This document shows, one piece after another, positions 1 to 7,368 of a DNA stretch of 24,979 nucleotides (the first letter of the stretch is position 1; every line of letters starts with the position of its first letter). A program made the position numbers and the translations under genes. The stretch lies in the NCBI GenBank assembly GCA_036501535.1, contig DASYAE010000160.1, positions 1-24,979 of the forward strand, in the 5' to 3' direction. The notes beneath the pieces are model-generated. The model had not been told where the DNA came from, ran no database searches, and was given only the letters and a program-made list of their open reading frames with translations. Source of the DNA: DASYAE01 sp036501535. GTDB lineage: Bacteria; Actinomycetota; Actinomycetes; Streptomycetales; Catenulisporaceae.

Positions 1-2
1 GC

Positions 3-63
3 ATCAGTTTTCTGTTGGGGGCGCAAACAGCTTCTCCGTTTGCGCCCCCAACAGAAAGCTGAT
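3..63. terminator. Long near-perfect hairpin, candidate terminator
   Basis: Bases 3-28 pair with 38-63 around a 9-nt loop (29-37). The inner 19 bp (10-28 with 38-56) are perfect, and the only flaw in 26 pairs is T8/G58, which would be a wobble pair in RNA. It lies about 180 bases beyond the stop of the minus-strand operon. There is no clear U-tract on either side, so it could be a terminator or 3' stabiliser for that operon, or for a gene left of the window. The symmetry is direct observation; the role is inferred. Confidence 0.6.
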
Positions 64-101
64 ACGCCTTCAGGTGACCGACGCGGAGAGCCACCGACCG
101 A

Positions 102-153
102 CCCACCCACACCCAACAAAACCCCAGCCCAACCCACCCAACCCCCGCCCCCC
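102..153 (-). other. G-tract cluster, potential G-quadruplex in the 3' untranslated region
   Basis: The plus strand is almost pure C and A here, so the minus strand, which is the sense of the upstream operon, carries nine runs of three to six G separated mostly by 1-2 bases. That exceeds the usual requirement of four G3 runs with loops under 8 nt. It lies between the stop codon at 241 and the hairpin at 3-63. No convincing gene was found between 64 and 240. Confidence 0.55.
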
Positions 154-240
154 AATCTCAGCGGAGGGCCCGCCGGAGGCGATTTTGATCTTCCTGTGAA
201 CGCTGCCGTCGCCGTTGCCGTTGGCCTCGGGAGACCGGGA

Positions 241-2727
241 TCAGAGCACGCCTGCTGACGGCGGGTGTCCCCTGGTGGTCACCGGCCAGGCGAGGACCGG
301 GCTGCGTAGCTTCGCGGCGTGTTCGGCGATGGTGGCCGGGTCGGGGGTGGGGAGTGTGAGGAGGCCGTAGCGCAGGCTGACTGGGCCGTTCTGGACCTGC
401 GGGAAGTTGGTGTCCCAGTAGTTGTTCGCGGCCCAGCTCAGCAGGAGCGGATCGGGGACCCGGGGGACGGCTTCGGGGGGCGGGCCGAAGTGGAAGCCGC
501 CGAACTGGATCAGCGGGGCGTCCGGTGTGAGGAGTGCGACGGCGCCGTGTTCGTCCCACATTGCGGCGGTCGACTGGACTGTGACCCAGCCGCGCGAGGC
601 GCCGGGGAGTTGTTCGTCGTCGAGGGCTACTGTCTGGCCTGCCGTGTCGAAGGCGGCCTGCCAGCCCTGGTTCATCGCCAGGGGCAGGGCGAAGTACACG
701 CCTCTGGGGTCTGCTTCGCCGGCTAGGTCGACGTCTATGTCGATCCTCACGATCGGGTCGATCGCGTCCAGGCGGATTCGTTGGATCAGGCTTCTGGTGC
801 CCAGTGCGACGAAGCGGCGTTCCAGGGTTACGTGTCCGGGCTGCTCCTGGGCTGTGCAGGACAGCACCCGCTCGGCGGTCTCGTGGATCGGGGACCACGG
901 CTCCCAGCAGGACTCGTCCACCATCTCCCGGTCCAGGTCGCGCTGGTAGAAGGCGCGTCGGGTGCCTTCTACCAGCGGATCGGGGCGCTCCAGGACGAAG
1001 GACATCAGGTCCATGCCGGGCCTTGGGCGCAGGATCTCGCGAGCGGTGGCGCGGTCGATCAGGGATGTGATGCGCCCGGAGTCCGGATCGTAGGTCAGGA
1101 CATGGAATCGCGACTCGATCCTTCCGACGGCAGGCGCGCGGTCGACGGCTGAGGCGAAGTTCAGCTCGCGGGAGGATCTCTTCTGGCGGATGATCTCGTG
1201 CGTCGGGCGGTTCGGGAAGTCCGGCGCCGGGAGGTCGTCGAGGTCGATGATCCGCCAGGCTTCGGCGGGCAGGTCGATCGGTCCGAAATGTCGGCACTGG
1301 CCGGCGGTGGGGGTGGGAGTGACGGTCGTGGTGGTGGTGGTGAGAGTGGGGGGCGGCACTCGCCAGGATCGGTTCTCGTACGCCATGCGGCTGGCCCGGT
1401 AGGTCCGCTCGGTGGCCGGGGTCGGCTCGGTGAACCAGGACTCTGGCAGGGTGGGTGTGACTGTGCGGGGATATGGGGTCGGGTTCGCGAGCAGTACGCC
1501 TTCGATTCCCTTGTCCGCGACCGGGTTGCCGGCCAGCCGCTCTAATCCGTCCATGACTGCGAAGGCGGCCAGTTCGTGGCCCTCGTGGGCGCCGGCCTGT
1601 TTGATCGCCTCGATGGCCTGGGCCTGGGGGTTGGCCGGGTCGGTGTTCCAGCTGCTGGCGGTGTGCTCGTCGAACAGGTCGGCCTGCTCGGCCGCGGCGG
1701 CGACTAGGGCCGGATCGGCTTTCAGTGCCTCGGCGGCGGCCAGGAGTGGCTTCGTCTGCTGGTTCACTGCGGTGGCTGTCGGCATGCTGCCGGCGCCGAA
1801 GCTCCAGTAGTCGGTCCAGTCGCCGGTCAGCTCCGGCATTCTTTCGTCGTCGTCGGCGATCCGCATGATTCGTTCTCTGAGATCGTCGAAGGTCGCGTAC
1901 CTTATGCGGGGGCCGCGGCCCTGCTCGTTCCAGCGCCGGATCAGGTCGGGCAGGTACGGGTTCGGGGGCGCGTTGTCCCACATGATCGGGGAGCAGGTCG
2001 AGGTGAGGTAGACGAACGGCAGGCGGTAGCCGGTCCGGCGCAGCCTTTCGTGGAAGGCGTTCCAGCCTTCTGCCATTCGGTCCACCTCGTCGTCCCAGGC
2101 GTTGAGGAGCTGGTCGAACATGGTGTAGTGGCTGCCGTTGAAGACGCGCAGCCGCCGCCCCTCCGGGGTCCGCCAGGCGAACAGGCCGGGGCGCGGCGGC
2201 ACCGGGCCGCCGAGGTGCCGGTTGACCGCCATGACGAACAGGTCGACGCCGGCGTCGAGCAGCTCGTCGGCCAGCGGCCACGGCACGCCGTTGACGTCGT
2301 GCTGGCAGGCGACCTGGATCGGCCGGCCGACGACGTCCTCCAGCGCGCGCTTGCCGGCCAGCAGCCGGCGGATCCCCGGGCGGTCGATCAGGGAGCTGAC
2401 GTTCCAGCCCAGCGCGGACAGGCCGATGCGGCCCTGGTCGCACAGGTCTTTGAACCGGACGGTCTGGTCCGCGGTCGCGTCGGCCAGCCAGCGCAGCACC
2501 GGCTCAGTCGCCTCGCAGGTCCACTTGGGGCGGCAGTCCTGCGGGAGGTCCGCGGTGCGCTCCAGCCAGTCCATGGCCTGGGTTATGTACTCGGCCTGCA
2601 GCCGCCACAGGATCGGCTGGGAGTGCGTGTATCCGACATCGAGGTGGCTGTGGTGCAGGACCAGGATCTCCTCGATCCCGACCTCCTCAATCCCGGCGCC
2701 CGGCTCGCTCGCGTCGGTCTGGGTCAC
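241..2727 (-). CDS. GH38-like (DUF5054-type) glycosidase, cytoplasmic
   Basis: An 828-residue protein with a GTG start at 2727, chosen because that codon overlaps the stop of the upstream permease (GTGA) and has GGGAG 7 nt before it; an in-frame start at 3003 would lie inside the permease gene. The N-terminus has the motif HHSHLDVGYTHS (about residues 25-36); its H28 and D30 match the HxD zinc-binding pair of GH38 enzymes. QHDVNGVPW and FDEHTAS follow and may hold the nucleophile Asp and a metal-binding His, but this is tentative. A Thr/Pro-rich stretch (about 458-476) separates the catalytic half from a beta-rich C-terminal half. No signal peptide or membrane segment is visible, so it probably acts in the cytosol on imported oligosaccharides. 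It resembles proteins annotated DUF5054, a little-studied GH38-fold group, so alpha-mannosidase activity is an inference. It is the last gene of the ABC operon. Confidence 0.8.
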   Translation of the reverse strand: MTQTDASEPGAGIEEVGIEEILVLHHSHLDVGYTHSQPILWRLQAEYITQAMDWLERTADLPQDCRPKWTCEATEPVLRWLADATADQTVRFKDLCDQGRIGLSALGWNVSSLIDRPGIRRLLAGKRALEDVVGRPIQVACQHDVNGVPWPLADELLDAGVDLFVMAVNRHLGGPVPPRPGLFAWRTPEGRRLRVFNGSHYTMFDQLLNAWDDEVDRMAEGWNAFHERLRRTGYRLPFVYLTSTCSPIMWDNAPPNPYLPDLIRRWNEQGRGPRIRYATFDDLRERIMRIADDDERMPELTGDWTDYWSFGAGSMPTATAVNQQTKPLLAAAEALKADPALVAAAAEQADLFDEHTASSWNTDPANPQAQAIEAIKQAGAHEGHELAAFAVMDGLERLAGNPVADKGIEGVLLANPTPYPRTVTPTLPESWFTEPTPATERTYRASRMAYENRSWRVPPPTLTTTTTTVTPTPTAGQCRHFGPIDLPAEAWRIIDLDDLPAPDFPNRPTHEIIRQKRSSRELNFASAVDRAPAVGRIESRFHVLTYDPDSGRITSLIDRATAREILRPRPGMDLMSFVLERPDPLVEGTRRAFYQRDLDREMVDESCWEPWSPIHETAERVLSCTAQEQPGHVTLERRFVALGTRSLIQRIRLDAIDPIVRIDIDVDLAGEADPRGVYFALPLAMNQGWQAAFDTAGQTVALDDEQLPGASRGWVTVQSTAAMWDEHGAVALLTPDAPLIQFGGFHFGPPPEAVPRVPDPLLLSWAANNYWDTNFPQVQNGPVSLRYGLLTLPTPDPATIAEHAAKLRSPVLAWPVTTRGHPPSAGVL

Positions 2728-3614
2728 TTGGTGGCTCCCGCAGTCAGGCCGGCGACGAACTGCTTCTGCAGGGCGAGGTAGCCGGCCACCGGGATGACCG
2801 CGGCCAGGAGCATCACGCCGAACAGCTGCGCGTAGTTGGTGGAGTACTGGCCGAGGGACAGGTAAAGCCCTGTCGTGATGGTCTGGCCGCGTACCGGGCC
2901 CAGGATGAACTGCGGATTCATGAAGTCGTTCCAGATCCACAGGGACAGGAAGATCGCCACCGTCGCGGTCGCCGGCCGCATCAGGGGCATGACGACCTGC
3001 CACCAGATCCGCAGCGGGCCGGCGCCGTCGATGGCCGCCGCCTCGACGACCTCGTCCGGGACCGCGCGCAGGAAGCCGGAGTAGACGAAGACCGCGAACG
3101 ACAGGTAGCCGCCGCCCGCGTTGGCCAGGATCAGGCCCGGATAGCTGTGGTCCAGGTGCACGTACGTGAGGATCCTGATGGTCGGCAGCAGGATCACCGC
3201 GGGCGGGATCATCAGGCCCGCGGCGAACACTGCCAGCACGGTCCGGCGCAGCCGGGCCGAGCGCCGGGTCAGCCAGAAGCTGAACGCCGCGCCGAGCGGG
3301 ATGATCAGCGCAAGCGAGGCGGCCACGGTGACCGCGGAGTTGGCCAGGCCGATCTGGACGATCCGGTCCGGCCGGGACAGCGCGTCCGAGAGGTTCTGCA
3401 GGGTCGGCGGCGCGGGCGGCGCCTCGGGGTTCTGGATGATCTGGCCCTGGGTCTTGAAGGCGTTGACGATGGTGAGGTAGATCGGGCTGACGAAGGCCAG
3501 GATGAGCAGCCCGGCCGCGACGAGGTGGCCGCGCGAGGCCCAGGCGCGCCGCTTCCCGGCGGGGGCCGGCGCGGCCGGCGGGGCGGACCGGCGCTGCGGG
3601 GTCAGGACGGTCAC
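2724..3614 (-). CDS. Carbohydrate ABC transporter permease, MalG type
   Basis: A 296-residue inner-membrane protein. The GTG start at 3614 overlaps the TGA of the preceding permease gene as GTGA and has GGGAGGTGG just upstream; a start further upstream at 3653 would lie inside that gene. After a short Pro/Ala-rich cytoplasmic tail there are about six hydrophobic segments, and the EAA loop EAAAIDGAGPLRIWW (about residues 187-201) is the docking site for the ATPase. The length and the N-terminal SPIYLTIVNAFKT pattern fit the MalG/CUT1 family. It should pair with the permease encoded just upstream to form the channel for oligosaccharides delivered by the lipoprotein at 4625-5902. Translation is probably coupled to both neighbours through the 4-nt overlaps. 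The substrate cannot be read from the sequence. Confidence 0.93.
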   Translation of the reverse strand: MTVLTPQRRSAPPAAPAPAGKRRAWASRGHLVAAGLLILAFVSPIYLTIVNAFKTQGQIIQNPEAPPAPPTLQNLSDALSRPDRIVQIGLANSAVTVAASLALIIPLGAAFSFWLTRRSARLRRTVLAVFAAGLMIPPAVILLPTIRILTYVHLDHSYPGLILANAGGGYLSFAVFVYSGFLRAVPDEVVEAAAIDGAGPLRIWWQVVMPLMRPATATVAIFLSLWIWNDFMNPQFILGPVRGQTITTGLYLSLGQYSTNYAQLFGVMLLAAVIPVAGYLALQKQFVAGLTAGATK

Positions 3615-4501
3615 AGGTCCACCTCCCGGCGTCGCAGCAGGCTGGTCACGCACAGCGCGATGACGGCGGAGACGACCAGGAGCAGCATCGCCACGGCCGA
3701 GGCGTATCCGAAGCGGTCGTCGGTGAATGCGAGGTTGATGATGTACAGGGCGGTGGACTGCGTGGCGAAGGCCGGGCCGCCGCCGGTGAGCGCCACGATG
3801 ATGTCGTACAGCTTCAGCATCGTGATCAGCGAGATGGTGACGCTGATCGTGGTGCCGGGGGCCAGCATCCGGAAGGTGATCCAGCGGAACCGCTGCCAGC
3901 GCCCGGCCCCGTCCACCTTCGCGGCCTGATACATCTCGACCGGGATGGACTGCAGCGCGGCCAGGTGCACGACGGTGGTGAACCCGGTCAGCACCCAGGC
4001 CGCGACCAGGCCGACCGAGAACATGGCCAGGTCCGGGCTGCCCAGCCAGGAGATCGGCCGGCCGACGACCCGCAGGGTCAGCAGGATGTGGTTGAGGATG
4101 CCGTCCTCGGCCATGATGTAGCGCCAGACGAAGCCGACGATCACGCCGGAGAGCACCTGCGGCAGGAACGCCACGGTGCGCATCACCCGGAAGCTGAGCG
4201 AGGTCCGGTTCAGCAGCATCGCGAACCCGATGCCGGCCGCGTTGGCGACGATCGTCACCGCGGCGGCCATGACCAGCGTGAAGGTGAGGCTGGCGGCCAG
4301 GGTGCCGTCGTGCGCCATCTCCCGGTAGTTGGCCAGGCCGACGAAGCGGGCCTGGGCCGCGAGCGGGTTCTCGTCGGTCAGGCTCTTCCAGCCGCTCATG
4401 ATCACCGGGACGATGATGAAGAGGGCGTACAGGCCGAGGGCGACGAAGGCGATCAGGCCGAGGGCGGGGTCGCCGCGGCGTCGGCGGGCTCGGGTGGTCA
4501 T
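3611..4501 (-). CDS. Carbohydrate ABC transporter permease, MalF type
   Basis: A 296-residue inner-membrane protein with an ATG at 4501 preceded by GGAG. An Arg-rich N-terminus (TTRARRRRGD) is followed by six predicted hydrophobic segments. The cytoplasmic EAA loop is seen at about residues 187-200 (EMYQAAKVDGAG). The motif ALTGGGPAFATQSTALYIINLAF near residues 235-258 is typical of MalF/UgpA-type sugar permeases. It should heterodimerise with the MalG-type partner whose GTG start overlaps its stop. A 123-bp gap holding a strong GC hairpin separates it from the binding-protein gene upstream, an arrangement that usually gives much more binding protein than permease. No ATPase gene is present nearby. 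Confidence 0.94.
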   Translation of the reverse strand: MTTRARRRRGDPALGLIAFVALGLYALFIIVPVIMSGWKSLTDENPLAAQARFVGLANYREMAHDGTLAASLTFTLVMAAAVTIVANAAGIGFAMLLNRTSLSFRVMRTVAFLPQVLSGVIVGFVWRYIMAEDGILNHILLTLRVVGRPISWLGSPDLAMFSVGLVAAWVLTGFTTVVHLAALQSIPVEMYQAAKVDGAGRWQRFRWITFRMLAPGTTISVTISLITMLKLYDIIVALTGGGPAFATQSTALYIINLAFTDDRFGYASAVAMLLLVVSAVIALCVTSLLRRREVDL

Positions 4502-4535
4502 GGCGGCTCCGGTGGTGAGGATGGGGCGGGGACGG

Positions 4536-4566
4536 GCCGGCGCCGGGTCGCGCGCCCGGCGCCGGC
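4536..4566 (-). promoter_or_regulatory. Intercistronic hairpin after the binding-protein gene
   Basis: Bases 4536-4547 are the exact reverse complement of 4555-4566, a 12-bp all-G/C stem with a 7-nt loop (4548-4554). It lies in the 123-bp gap between the binding-protein stop and the first permease start. There is no U-tract, so it probably acts as an attenuator or as a 3' block protecting the binding-protein part of the mRNA, as known for the malE-malF gap in enterics. The role is inferred; the stem is seen directly. Confidence 0.6.
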
Positions 4567-4624
4567 GTCGCAGGAGGCTGTTGGATATCAGGCTTCTGTG
4601 CCGTCTGTGTCGTCTGCGCGATCT

Positions 4625-5902
4625 CTACTGGGTCGCGGTGTCCCAGTCGCTGTCGAGCTTGGCCATCTGCCCGGCGACGTCGGTGGAGTTGTAGAGCGCC
4701 TGGGCGGCCGCGTAGAAGTCGTCGTTGAGGCCTGATGGCATCGCGTCGTCGTTGGTCGCCCAGCCGATCGCGGAGACCTTGTCGTTCTTCTGCAGGACGT
4801 AGGCGTACGAGTCCTTGTACACCTGGCTGGTCTGCACCCCGTAGTCGGCCAGGGTCTTGCCCTTGATCAGCGGGAACGCGCCGTCCCCGGTGATCAGCGT
4901 CGACAGGTTCGCCGGATTGAGCGACCAGGCCTCGGCGAAGGCGGTGGCCTTGTCCGGGGAGGGGGTCTTCGCGCTGATCGCCATCGACCCGCCGACGGCG
5001 TAGGGCACCACGGCGGAGCCGCTGTCGGAGGGCGTCAGGAACGAGCCGAAGTTGTCCGCGCCGGCCTTGGGGATCGAGCCCAGGAACCAGCTGCCCATCA
5101 TGTACATCGCGGCGTCGCCCTTGAGGAAGTCGGTGATCGAGTCGGCGTAGCTGACACTGAGCGCGCCCTGCTCGAAGTAGCCGTCCTGGACCATCGTCAC
5201 GTACTTCCCCACCGCGGTCTCGACGTCCGGGTCGGTGAAGTGCACCTTGCCGGCGTAGCGCTGCTGCAGCCAGTTCGGGTCCTTGCCCAGCACGTCCACC
5301 GACAGCGCGCCGGTCATGGGCATCGCGGCCGCGAACGAGTCGCCGCCGCCGAGCTCGATCGGGGTGATGCCGTCCCCCTTGAGCTTCGCGCAGTCGTCCA
5401 TGAACTGCGCCCAGGTCTTCGGCAGGGTGCTGATGCCGGCCTGGGCGAACAGCTTCTTGTTGTAGAAAACCATGGGGATGATCTGCGAGTTGGTCGGCGG
5501 GATGTAGACCTTGCCCTTGTAGGCGTTGCCGGTCGGGTCCAGGAAGTTCGCGTTCACCCAGCTCTGCGGGTAGGGCTGGAGCAGGCCCGCCGGGGCGAAC
5601 GTCGAGGGGGTGATGGACTGCAGCAGGTCGGGGAACTGGCCGGAGGCCTGCAGCTGCTTGGCGTAGGCGTCGCGGTCGGTGTTGGGCGAGACGATCTTCT
5701 TGACCGTCAGGCCCGGCACCTGCTTCTCCGCGTTGCTGATCGAGGTGTTCCAGAACGAGGCGGTCAGGTCGGGCGTCTCGAAGACGAGGTACGTCAGTGT
5801 CACGTCACCGTTCGCGCCGCCGGTGGACGCGGCCGAACATCCGGTGGCTGCCACGGCGAGCCCCGCGGCGAAGCAGGCTGCGAGCAGGCGATTGTGCCGC
5901 AT
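4625..5902 (-). CDS. ABC transporter sugar-binding lipoprotein
   Basis: A 425-residue extracytoplasmic solute-binding protein of the CUT1 (family 1) type. The ATG at 5902 was chosen because AGGAGA sits 6 nt upstream and the product begins with a lipoprotein signal: positive MRHNR, hydrophobic LLAACFAAGLAVAA, then lipobox ATGC with the acylated Cys at 22. In-frame starts further upstream run through the promoter and operator. The mature part has the usual two-lobe features, including VKKIVSPNTDRDAYAKQLQ, PMVFYNKKLF and GDAAMYMMGSWFLGSIP. It should capture oligosaccharides outside the membrane and pass them to the two permeases encoded downstream. Transcription is probably repressed through the LacI-type operator at 5964-5975. 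The ligand is unknown; the neighbours suggest a product of the secreted glycosidases at 7369-15227. Confidence 0.93.
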   Translation of the reverse strand: MRHNRLLAACFAAGLAVAATGCSAASTGGANGDVTLTYLVFETPDLTASFWNTSISNAEKQVPGLTVKKIVSPNTDRDAYAKQLQASGQFPDLLQSITPSTFAPAGLLQPYPQSWVNANFLDPTGNAYKGKVYIPPTNSQIIPMVFYNKKLFAQAGISTLPKTWAQFMDDCAKLKGDGITPIELGGGDSFAAAMPMTGALSVDVLGKDPNWLQQRYAGKVHFTDPDVETAVGKYVTMVQDGYFEQGALSVSYADSITDFLKGDAAMYMMGSWFLGSIPKAGADNFGSFLTPSDSGSAVVPYAVGGSMAISAKTPSPDKATAFAEAWSLNPANLSTLITGDGAFPLIKGKTLADYGVQTSQVYKDSYAYVLQKNDKVSAIGWATNDDAMPSGLNDDFYAAAQALYNSTDVAGQMAKLDSDWDTATQ

Positions 5903-5963
5903 GGAAGTCTCCTGGGACGAGTGGCTCGGGCGGCGGGAGGCTCGACGCCGGACCGCCGGCTGA

Positions 5964-5975
5964 GATAACGTTATC
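5964..5975. promoter_or_regulatory. LacI-family operator GATAACGTTATC
   Basis: A perfect 12-bp palindrome with a central CG, the hallmark of LacI/GalR operators. It lies between the divergent binding-protein and lacI-type genes, 61 bp upstream of the former's ATG and 81 bp upstream of the latter's. The 10-bp core recurs at 7178-7187 in front of the secreted glycosidase gene. The repressor encoded at 6057-7088 is the obvious ligand, probably also regulating itself. Confidence 0.82.
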
Positions 5976-6015
5976 GCGAGACATGGTTTCAGGTTGCGAC
6001 ACCATGTCAAGAGCC
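5976..6015 (-). promoter_or_regulatory. Promoter of the ABC operon, with an internal inverted repeat
   Basis: On the minus strand TTGACA (6005-6010) within GGCTCTTGACA (6005-6015) is a consensus -35 box. No clear -10 is seen at ideal spacing; the candidate region is 5979-5987, just before the operator. The same 11-base box occurs at 7139-7149 upstream of the other operator copy. An 8-bp perfect inverted repeat, GACATGGT (5980-5987) and ACCATGTC (6001-6008), overlaps the -35 and spacer and may be a second protein site. Confidence 0.6.
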
Positions 6016-6056
6016 GGTCTGATTACGGTGCCTAGCCACGACGGAGAGAGGCCGGG

Positions 6057-7088
6057 ATGAGCCCAGCACAGGCCGGGAACGGGACCGCGGGACGCCCAAA
6101 GCGCCCGACCATGGTGGACGTCGCGCGCGAGGCCGGCGTGGCCCTGCGCACGGTCTCGCGGGTCGTCAACGCCGACCCGACGGTAGGCCCGCAGTACGTT
6201 GCGAAGGTCCAGGCGGCGATCGCCGCGCTCAACTTCCGCCCGGACGAGCGGGCCCGGCAGCTGCGCACCGGGATCACCGGCACGATCGGCGCGGCGGTGC
6301 GCCGGATCGCCGAGATCAACCCGGAGCTGGCCGCCATCGAGCAGACCGCGCGCGCCTCGGGGCTGACGCTGCTGGCCGCCTCCACGGACTTCGACGAGTC
6401 CCGCGAGCACGACATCCTGGTCTCGATGTGCCGCCAGCGCCTCGACGGCATCATCGTCGAGCCGATCGGCGAGAACCACGGCTACCTGCAGCCGGAGCTC
6501 GAGGCCGGCATGCCGATGGTCTCCATGGACCGGCCGATGAGCGGCGTCTCGGTGGACTACGTCATGTCGGACAACGCCTCCGGCATCGGCACCGCCTTCC
6601 ACCACCTGCACCAGCACGGCCACCGGCGCATCGCCTACGTCGGCGACAGCGAGCGCGTCTTCTCCGGGCGCGAGCGCGCCGGGGCCTTCCGGGCCGCGCT
6701 GCGGGCGCACGGCCAACCGGTCGAGGGCCTGGTGCACCCCGGCGAGCTCACGCCCGAGCGGGTGGCCGCCTCGCTGAAGACCGCGCTGCACGGCCCGCAG
6801 CCGGCGACCGCGCTGGTGACCGGCAACATGGACACCACGATCGCGGTGCTGCGGCTGCTGGGCCGCGAGGCGGCGTCCCGGCTGGCGATCGTCGGCTTCG
6901 ACGAGGTCCCGCTGGCCGACCTGCTGCAGCCCGCGCTCACCGTGGTCGCCCAGGACACCGCCACCATCGGCCGGACCGCGGTGGAGCTGCTGCGCGCCCG
7001 GATGGCCGACCCGGCCCGGCCGCTGCAGACCGTGGTGGTCCCGCTGGATCTCAAGGTCCGTGGCTCCGGCGAGGTGCCCCCCGCCTGA
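6057..7088 (+). CDS. LacI-family transcriptional repressor
   Basis: A 343-residue regulator with an ATG at 6057 preceded by a GGAGAG tract. The N-terminal helix-turn-helix spans about residues 18-42 (TMVDVAREAGVALRTVSRVVN), followed by the hinge region near FRPDERARQLRTG. The remainder is a periplasmic-binding-protein-like effector domain (IGAAVRRI, LDGIIVEP, VDYVMSDN, RRIAYVGDS, LAIVGFDEVPLADLLQPALTVVAQD). The residues equivalent to the specificity pair Tyr17-Gln18 of E. coli LacI are Leu30-Arg31. The gene diverges from the ABC operon and is followed by the secreted-enzyme operon. Identical operator cores sit in both flanking promoter regions, so it should repress both until a sugar inducer binds. 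The inducer is unknown. A possible -10 for its own promoter is TACGGT at 6024-6029, without a convincing -35. Confidence 0.94.
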   Translation: MSPAQAGNGTAGRPKRPTMVDVAREAGVALRTVSRVVNADPTVGPQYVAKVQAAIAALNFRPDERARQLRTGITGTIGAAVRRIAEINPELAAIEQTARASGLTLLAASTDFDESREHDILVSMCRQRLDGIIVEPIGENHGYLQPELEAGMPMVSMDRPMSGVSVDYVMSDNASGIGTAFHHLHQHGHRRIAYVGDSERVFSGRERAGAFRAALRAHGQPVEGLVHPGELTPERVAASLKTALHGPQPATALVTGNMDTTIAVLRLLGREAASRLAIVGFDEVPLADLLQPALTVVAQDTATIGRTAVELLRARMADPARPLQTVVVPLDLKVRGSGEVPPA

Positions 7089-7138
7089 CCCGCGCCCGAT
7101 CCGCGCGCGACTCGCCCCTTCGGTCACGGACCGGTCCG

Positions 7139-7187
7139 GGCTCTTGACAGACGGCCGCTCAGCCCGCAGTCTTCGCGATAACGTTAT
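7139..7187 (+). promoter_or_regulatory. Promoter and LacI operator of the secreted glycosidase operon
   Basis: The box GGCTCTTGACA (7139-7149) carries a consensus -35 at 7144-7149. After 17 bp there is a weak -10, CAGTCT (7167-7172). The palindrome ATAACGTTAT occupies 7178-7187 and would cover the transcription start. Compared with the promoter at 5964-6015, both the box and CGCGATAACGTTAT are shared, with 27 rather than 29 bp between TTGACA and GATAAC. This is strong internal evidence for co-regulation by the adjacent LacI-type repressor. Confidence 0.75.
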
Positions 7188-7368
7188 TTCGACGCTGCCG
7201 GCGCGCTCCCGTCGAATCAGCGATCGCGTGAGGGGTGATCCGCCCGCGGGCGGCCCCGGCGCCTTCGGACGTCCGCCGCGCCGACGGTCCGGGGCCGTGC
7301 CAGGGTCCGGCCAGGGCCTGCCTCCATCGCTGTTCGCTGATGGATCTCAATGATGAGAGGCCCGGTTC
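7188..7368 (+). other. Long structured leader of the secreted glycosidase mRNA
   Basis: About 180 bases separate the presumed transcription start from the ATG. It contains CGGCCCCGG (7251-7259) matched by CCGGGGCCG (7289-7297), a palindrome CGGACGTCCG (7266-7275) between them, and CCATC (7324-7328) matched by GATGG (7339-7343) just before the ribosome site GAGAGG (7355-7360). No known riboswitch class was recognised; the structures may simply reflect GC content. Confidence 0.35.

Noticed and set aside
40..258. 72-residue plus-strand open frame, Pro-rich
   Set aside because: Its composition reflects the C-rich tract at 92-153. It begins inside the hairpin and runs over the end of the glycosidase gene, with no ribosome site or family resemblance.
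1300..1357. ACC-type triplet run as a microsatellite or frameshift site
   Set aside because: It stays in frame and encodes a plausible Thr/Pro linker; the downstream protein remains continuous with the family.
241..3003. Longer glycosidase reading from a start at 3003
   Set aside because: The extra 92 residues overlap the permease gene and look like a frame shadow (Arg/Pro/Gly-rich). The GTG at 2727 has a ribosome site and the GTGA overlap also seen at the previous junction.
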